From contig JAAAVE010000837.1 of assembly GCA_015679605.1 (NCBI GenBank), positions 1-11,767 of the forward strand: a stretch of 11,767 nt of DNA, given 5' to 3'. The notes under the pieces were generated by a model. The model did not search any database and was not told where the DNA came from. It saw only the letters and a list, made by a program, of their open reading frames with translations. The position numbers and the translations under genes are program-made. Below are positions 8,781-11,767 of this stretch, one piece after another. Numbering within the stretch: position 1 is the stretch's first letter; every line of letters starts with the position of its first letter. Origin of the DNA: Podila epigama. Lineage: Eukaryota; Mortierellomycota; Mortierellomycetes; Mortierellales; Mortierellaceae.

Positions 8781-8786
8781 AATAAA
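8781..8786 (+). terminator. Candidate poly(A) signal AATAAA for the bZIP gene
   Basis: This AATAAA lies 427 nt after the bZIP stop codon and would imply a long 3' untranslated region. It may not be the signal actually used. Confidence 0.3.
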
Positions 8787-9385
8787 CTAAATCCCCTTTT
8801 TCCTTCGAGAAAATCTTCTCCATTGCTTCTTCCCAACAGCACCCGATCCTCACGTTTGGTTGTTGGCAGCCCTCTCGATTGTTACCCAAAAAGCTTCTTT
8901 ATTAATCTTGATATATGTTGGAGCCCAGTTTTTGTTTTCATAATTGAGAAATCAGATCGCGCTATCCTTATTTACATTTTTCACGTATGGTGTATCATGC
9001 CAGTTAGTTTACATGTGGATTGTTTAGTAGTATGAAGCGAATGGGACATTCAAAGTTCAGCACTACCCATTTTTTTTTGTTGCCACATCATATCATACCA
9101 TTGCCCATCCCATATGCTCCAAAAAACACGTACACCACATGCGAGGGACAGGCATAGCAAACAGGCACAGGAACATGTACGTAATTTTCATTTTTTGGGT
9201 TTGAGACTTTCCTTTCCAATCTTTTTTAGTTCATCTTCCCAGAAGGAAAAAAAAAAAAAAAACTCATCACTTACTTCCCTTCATTCCCCATCGGCATCCT
9301 TCCGTTTTTTGCTTTTTGTCTCTCTCATCTCTTCCCGACAATATCTCTTCATTAGCACATTGTTTCATCTATAACAAAAAAAAAA

Positions 9386-9398
9386 CCAATTTTATTGG
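9386..9398. promoter_or_regulatory. Palindromic double CCAAT box
   Basis: CCAAT-TTT-ATTGG is a perfect palindrome carrying a CCAAT pentamer on each strand. It sits 36 bp before the YPD1-like start codon, so it is either very close to, or downstream of, the transcription start. CCAAT is the known target of the HAP/NF-Y complex; its use here is inference. Confidence 0.4.
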
Positions 9399-9434
9399 AA
9401 TCACTGACCTTTACAAGACCACATCCACCTCATA

Positions 9435-11115
9435 ATGACTGAACGGGACGAGAACAGACCAGCAGCGGTAGGTACCAAATGACTCACAATTCGCTTATAA
9501 ATCCTTTTTTTCTTTCATTCATCGCATTTGTTCTTATGCAGCCATGTGGTACATTTGCCTGTTTAATGGCAACCGTTTCTTTTAAAAGAAAAAAAGAGAA
9601 GGCAAAAGAAAGGAATAATAGTTCTTTTTATTCTCCATATTGTCAATTACGTATGACACGTCCCTTTTTTTGATATTTTTGCCTCGAGTCATGAATGAAA
9701 ATGACATTCTCATTGTTCGTGAGATAGATGCATCTATGATATGTTTGAGTCAAAGCGTCCATCTCGCGTTTTTTTTTGTACTCGTTAATCTTTTTGGTTG
9801 TAAAAGAAAGAAAAGAAAAAAAAAAGAAGAGCCTGTGTTATTTTTCTTGGACTTTCTGAACATTCTCTTCACTCAGAGTTAGATATTGGAGAATACGCGG
9901 ATGATACATAATGTGGAGTAGCTCTTCAAAATGTTTTCCTCTGCAGCATACCACAGCAGTGAGCCAAGAGAACTCGGCATGATGAGGAGTTAGTTCTACA
10001 ACAAGGAGGGGGAAGGAGAAAAGATGGATAGGGGAAGGGAGAGGCGACACAACAGAGGATTGAGAAAGTCCAATGACGTTTTTTTTTTGTCGGGGATTTT
10101 ATTTTAGTGGGATTTAACCAAAAAGTACCTTTCTTTTTTTTCAAACCATGCAACCATGGAACCATGCAACCATGAAACCAACACTAATAATGCTCATGTC
10201 ACTAGACTTGTTTACTTGTTACTCAAAAATCTATCTCTACCTGATCCCACGCTAATTAATATGTACGTACCTACTCATTCTTCATATATAGGCTGATCCA
10301 GAGGATGATAGAAATGGCACCGAGACAGAGAACGAGGGCGAGGAATTTGATGCAGAGGACATTATCGACCATATCACGTTCAACCAGCTTTTGGAGATGG
10401 ACGACGAAGAAGATCACGAGTTTTCAAAATCATTGGTATGGAACTATTTTGAGCAAGCCGAGACAACATTTGAGGATATGAACGCAGCTATGTAAGTTGG
10501 ACAAACCATTGCACCAGGATGTTGGTGGTATTTTCTTTTCTTTTGGTATTGGTATTGGAGGCATGGTATGACAAAGAAGATGCTTTTCCATGTTTCTTTT
10601 TTTTTGCTCCAGGATTTGAAAAAGATTATCGTCTTTGGAGTCTTGGAGCGTGGACTTGAACTTGATCTCGACTTTGTCCTTGAGAGTTATTGGAGAGTCA
10701 CTGTGGGTGCAAAAAAAAAGAGGGCATCAACAGGAGGGGATACGCGTTGTCTCGCATTGGTGTGTTTACTTGGGACAGAACTTTTTCTCGGCCTCCGTCG
10801 TCCATGGTACTGACTCGTACCTGTACCATGTCTTGGTCTTGTGAAAAAAATTGTAGGAAAAAGCTTGACTTTCCAGATTTGTCAAGGTTGGGTCACTTCT
10901 TGAAGGGATCTTCAGCAGCATTGGGGTTGACCAAGGTGAAGGAATCATGTGAGAAACTGCAGCACTATGGAAACCGCAAGGATGCTACAGGCACAAACAC
11001 CATTACGGACAAAGAGGCAGAGGATCTCATCAGGGCACTACTAGCCCAGATGCGGGAAGAATACGACGAGGCCGAGAACTACCTTCGAGAGTTTTATGAA
11101 TCCCAGGAAGCCTAA
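9435..11115 (+). CDS. YPD1: Ypd1-like histidine phosphotransfer protein (3 exons, 163 aa)
   Basis: Ypd1-type HPt proteins carry phosphate from the receiver domain of a hybrid histidine kinase to response regulators such as Ssk1 and Skn7, upstream of the Hog1/Sty1 MAP kinase. Exons are 9435-9467, 10292-10491 and 10857-11115; all junctions are GT-AG and in phase (492 nt including TAA). The phosphorylated His is residue 91 in LGHFLKGSSAALGL, which matches the yeast Ypd1 motif. Before it comes the family segment FNQLLEMDDEEDHEFSKSL (41-59), then the helix NYFEQAETTFEDM. The spacing from that Met to the His equals that of other fungal HPt proteins, which supports the exon 2-3 join. The first 36 residues are an acidic, non-conserved tail. 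Exon 1 encodes only 11 residues before an 824-nt intron, and it is the least certain part. An in-frame TAG just before exon 2 rules out direct read-through. Intron 2 (365 nt) contains a strong decoy acceptor. Confidence 0.9.
9468..10291 (+). other. Long first intron of the YPD1-like gene
   Basis: This 824-nt stretch has a GTAGGT donor, a CTAAT branch-like site near 10252 and an ATATAG acceptor. It contains no supported gene, only poly-T/poly-A runs and a short CCATG-rich repeat at 10143-10176. If the true start codon lies elsewhere, part of this could be promoter or leader instead. Confidence 0.6.
10143..10176 (+). repeat. Four tandem AACCATG 8-mers
   Basis: AACCATGC, AACCATGG, AACCATGC and AACCATGA follow each other inside intron 1 of the YPD1-like gene. 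CCATG words also cluster at 6073-6140 in the large intergenic region. Confidence 0.7.
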
Positions 11116-11485
11116 GACAGTAAATACGAGAAGAATACGTGAACGAGCAAAAACGAGCGAGAGAGGCAGACTTAAAGATAAGGAAAAAAAATATTTTTTG
11201 AATAAAGTCGTCTCTCTCTCACGCACTCACACGCACACACAGACATTACACTCTCTGATGTAACAATGCATGCATGGGTGTAATGAACCTGAAGAAACCC
11301 ATTGGGTCAAAAAGCGGTCACAATAGGCTCATGGGCGTTGAGCCTTTTTTTGTCCATCCTTCACACCTTCACACTTTTTTAAACAATCGACACTTTTTTC
11401 ACATCAAGTCCAAGCACGTCCTCGCACATTATTTCATTAGACCCTTGGCCATCACAACGTCCATCATACAACACACTTACAAGTC
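11116..11485. other. Intergenic: YPD1-like 3' end and WDR91 promoter
   Basis: This 370-bp gap carries the poly(A) signal of the YPD1-like gene at 11201-11206, a short CT/CA microsatellite (11210-11245) and the upstream region of the WDR91-like gene. I see no TATA box. Confidence 0.6.
11201..11206 (+). terminator. Poly(A) signal AATAAA of the YPD1-like gene
   Basis: AATAAA lies 85 nt after the TAA stop, preceded by a T/A-rich stretch. The distance is typical of a 3' end. Confidence 0.5.
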
Positions 11486-11767
11486 ATGAATTCAATACAA
11501 CACATTGACGAGCTGCTCAAAGAATATCTTTTGGTAATTTACAATGCATTCTTTGCATCAGTTTCCCACGGCTTTCCTTCCAGTATTCTCATTTCTGATT
11601 TTTTTTTTACGTCTCTCGATATCATATCGCTATGGATAGTTTCGAGGCTTTACAAACACATACAAAGCCTTTGAGGCCGAGAGTAAGACAGACAAGGACA
11701 AGGGCTTTCAGGTTCGTGCTTTGATGCATATTGAAGAGTAAATTAAAGTTTTCTGAATTTGTGCGGG
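11486..11767 (+). CDS. WDR91 orthologue, first exons (LisH domain; runs off right edge)
   Basis: The start of a WDR91-family gene. In animals the protein is a WD40-repeat effector of Rab7 on endosomes that limits phosphatidylinositol 3-phosphate. Exon 1 is 11486-11533 and encodes MNSIQHIDELLKEYLL. A 106-nt intron (GTAATT donor, GGATAG acceptor) leads to exon 2 from 11640, encoding FRGFTNTYKAFEAESKTDKD and then KGFQ. Together these match the N-terminal LisH motif of WDR91 (DELVREYLLFRGF, then an acidic segment ending DKEKGF). Exon 2 probably ends at 11711 with a CAG|GTTCGT donor, a weak consensus. Reading on instead gives VRALMHIEE and a TAA at 11739-11741, which would leave a tiny protein. 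The WD40 repeats must lie beyond the window. Confidence 0.75.

Larger units (their letters stand above)
8355..9434. other. Intergenic: bZIP 3' flank and YPD1-like promoter
   Basis: No gene is supported in this 1.1 kb. It should hold the bZIP 3' untranslated region (T-rich just after the stop; AATAAA at 8781-8786). There is a GA-rich microsatellite at 8695-8715. From about 9210 it is CT-rich, as expected for the promoter and leader of the next gene. A minus-strand ORF pair near 8618-8889 has no family resemblance. Confidence 0.6.

Noticed and set aside
8618-8889. Two overlapping minus-strand ORFs with a GTATGC...CAAG intron-like stretch and an ATAAA motif
   Set aside because: Neither the unspliced nor the spliced product resembles a known protein, and CT-microsatellite sequence makes up much of it.
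9838-10165. Minus-strand ORFs of 70 and 79 codons
   Set aside because: They lie within intron 1 of the YPD1-like gene, overlap each other in different frames and show no motif.
10568-10844. Plus-strand ORFs inside intron 2 of the YPD1-like gene
   Set aside because: They do not join in phase with exon 2, and the residue spacing to the active His fits direct joining of exons 2 and 3.
1-11767. tRNA, rRNA, CRISPR, transposon or viral sequence
   Set aside because: I looked for B-box-like words, regular spacer arrays, terminal inverted repeats and transposase or polymerase motifs, and found none I could defend.

Overview
The window looks like nuclear DNA from a fungus, most likely an early-diverging one (Mucoromycota, perhaps Mortierella-like). 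Five protein-coding genes with clear coding signal are visible. Four are spliced by short GT-AG introns, several with CTAAC- or CTAAT-type branch sites. The lineage is inferred from three things: an RPB3 closest in style to the yeast protein, a Ypd1-type phosphotransfer protein beside an Atf1/ATF2-type bZIP factor, and the start of a WDR91 orthologue. No sequence search was possible. There are no bacterial-type operons, CRISPR arrays, transposons, rRNAs or convincing tRNAs.

Layout. Positions 1-1474 (minus) hold the N-terminal 491 codons of a long glutamine/histidine-rich, disordered protein that runs off the left edge. Positions 2015-2281 (minus) may hold a small Cys/Pro-rich protein flanked by TATA-like and poly(A)-like signals. 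Positions 2737-4119 (minus) hold the six-exon gene for RNA polymerase II subunit RPB3 (282 aa). Positions 4120-6857 are a 2.7 kb divergent intergenic region with no gene I can support; its right end carries a TATA box and a pyrimidine-rich leader. Positions 6858-8354 (plus) hold a two-exon ATF/Atf1-type bZIP transcription factor (454 aa). Positions 9435-11115 (plus) hold a three-exon Ypd1-like histidine phosphotransfer protein (163 aa) with an unusually long first intron. Positions 11486 to the right edge (plus) hold the first exons of a WDR91 orthologue (LisH domain).

How the genes relate. The most interesting point is that the Ypd1-like phosphotransfer protein and the Atf1-like bZIP factor are adjacent and co-oriented. 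In fission yeast and filamentous fungi these families act at the two ends of one stress pathway: phosphorelay, then the Sty1/Hog1 MAP kinase, then the Atf1 factor. The other genes (RPB3, WDR91, the Gln-rich protein) have no obvious shared function with them. Exon structures were worked out by hand from splice consensus, reading phase and family conservation; transcript ends and small features are less certain.
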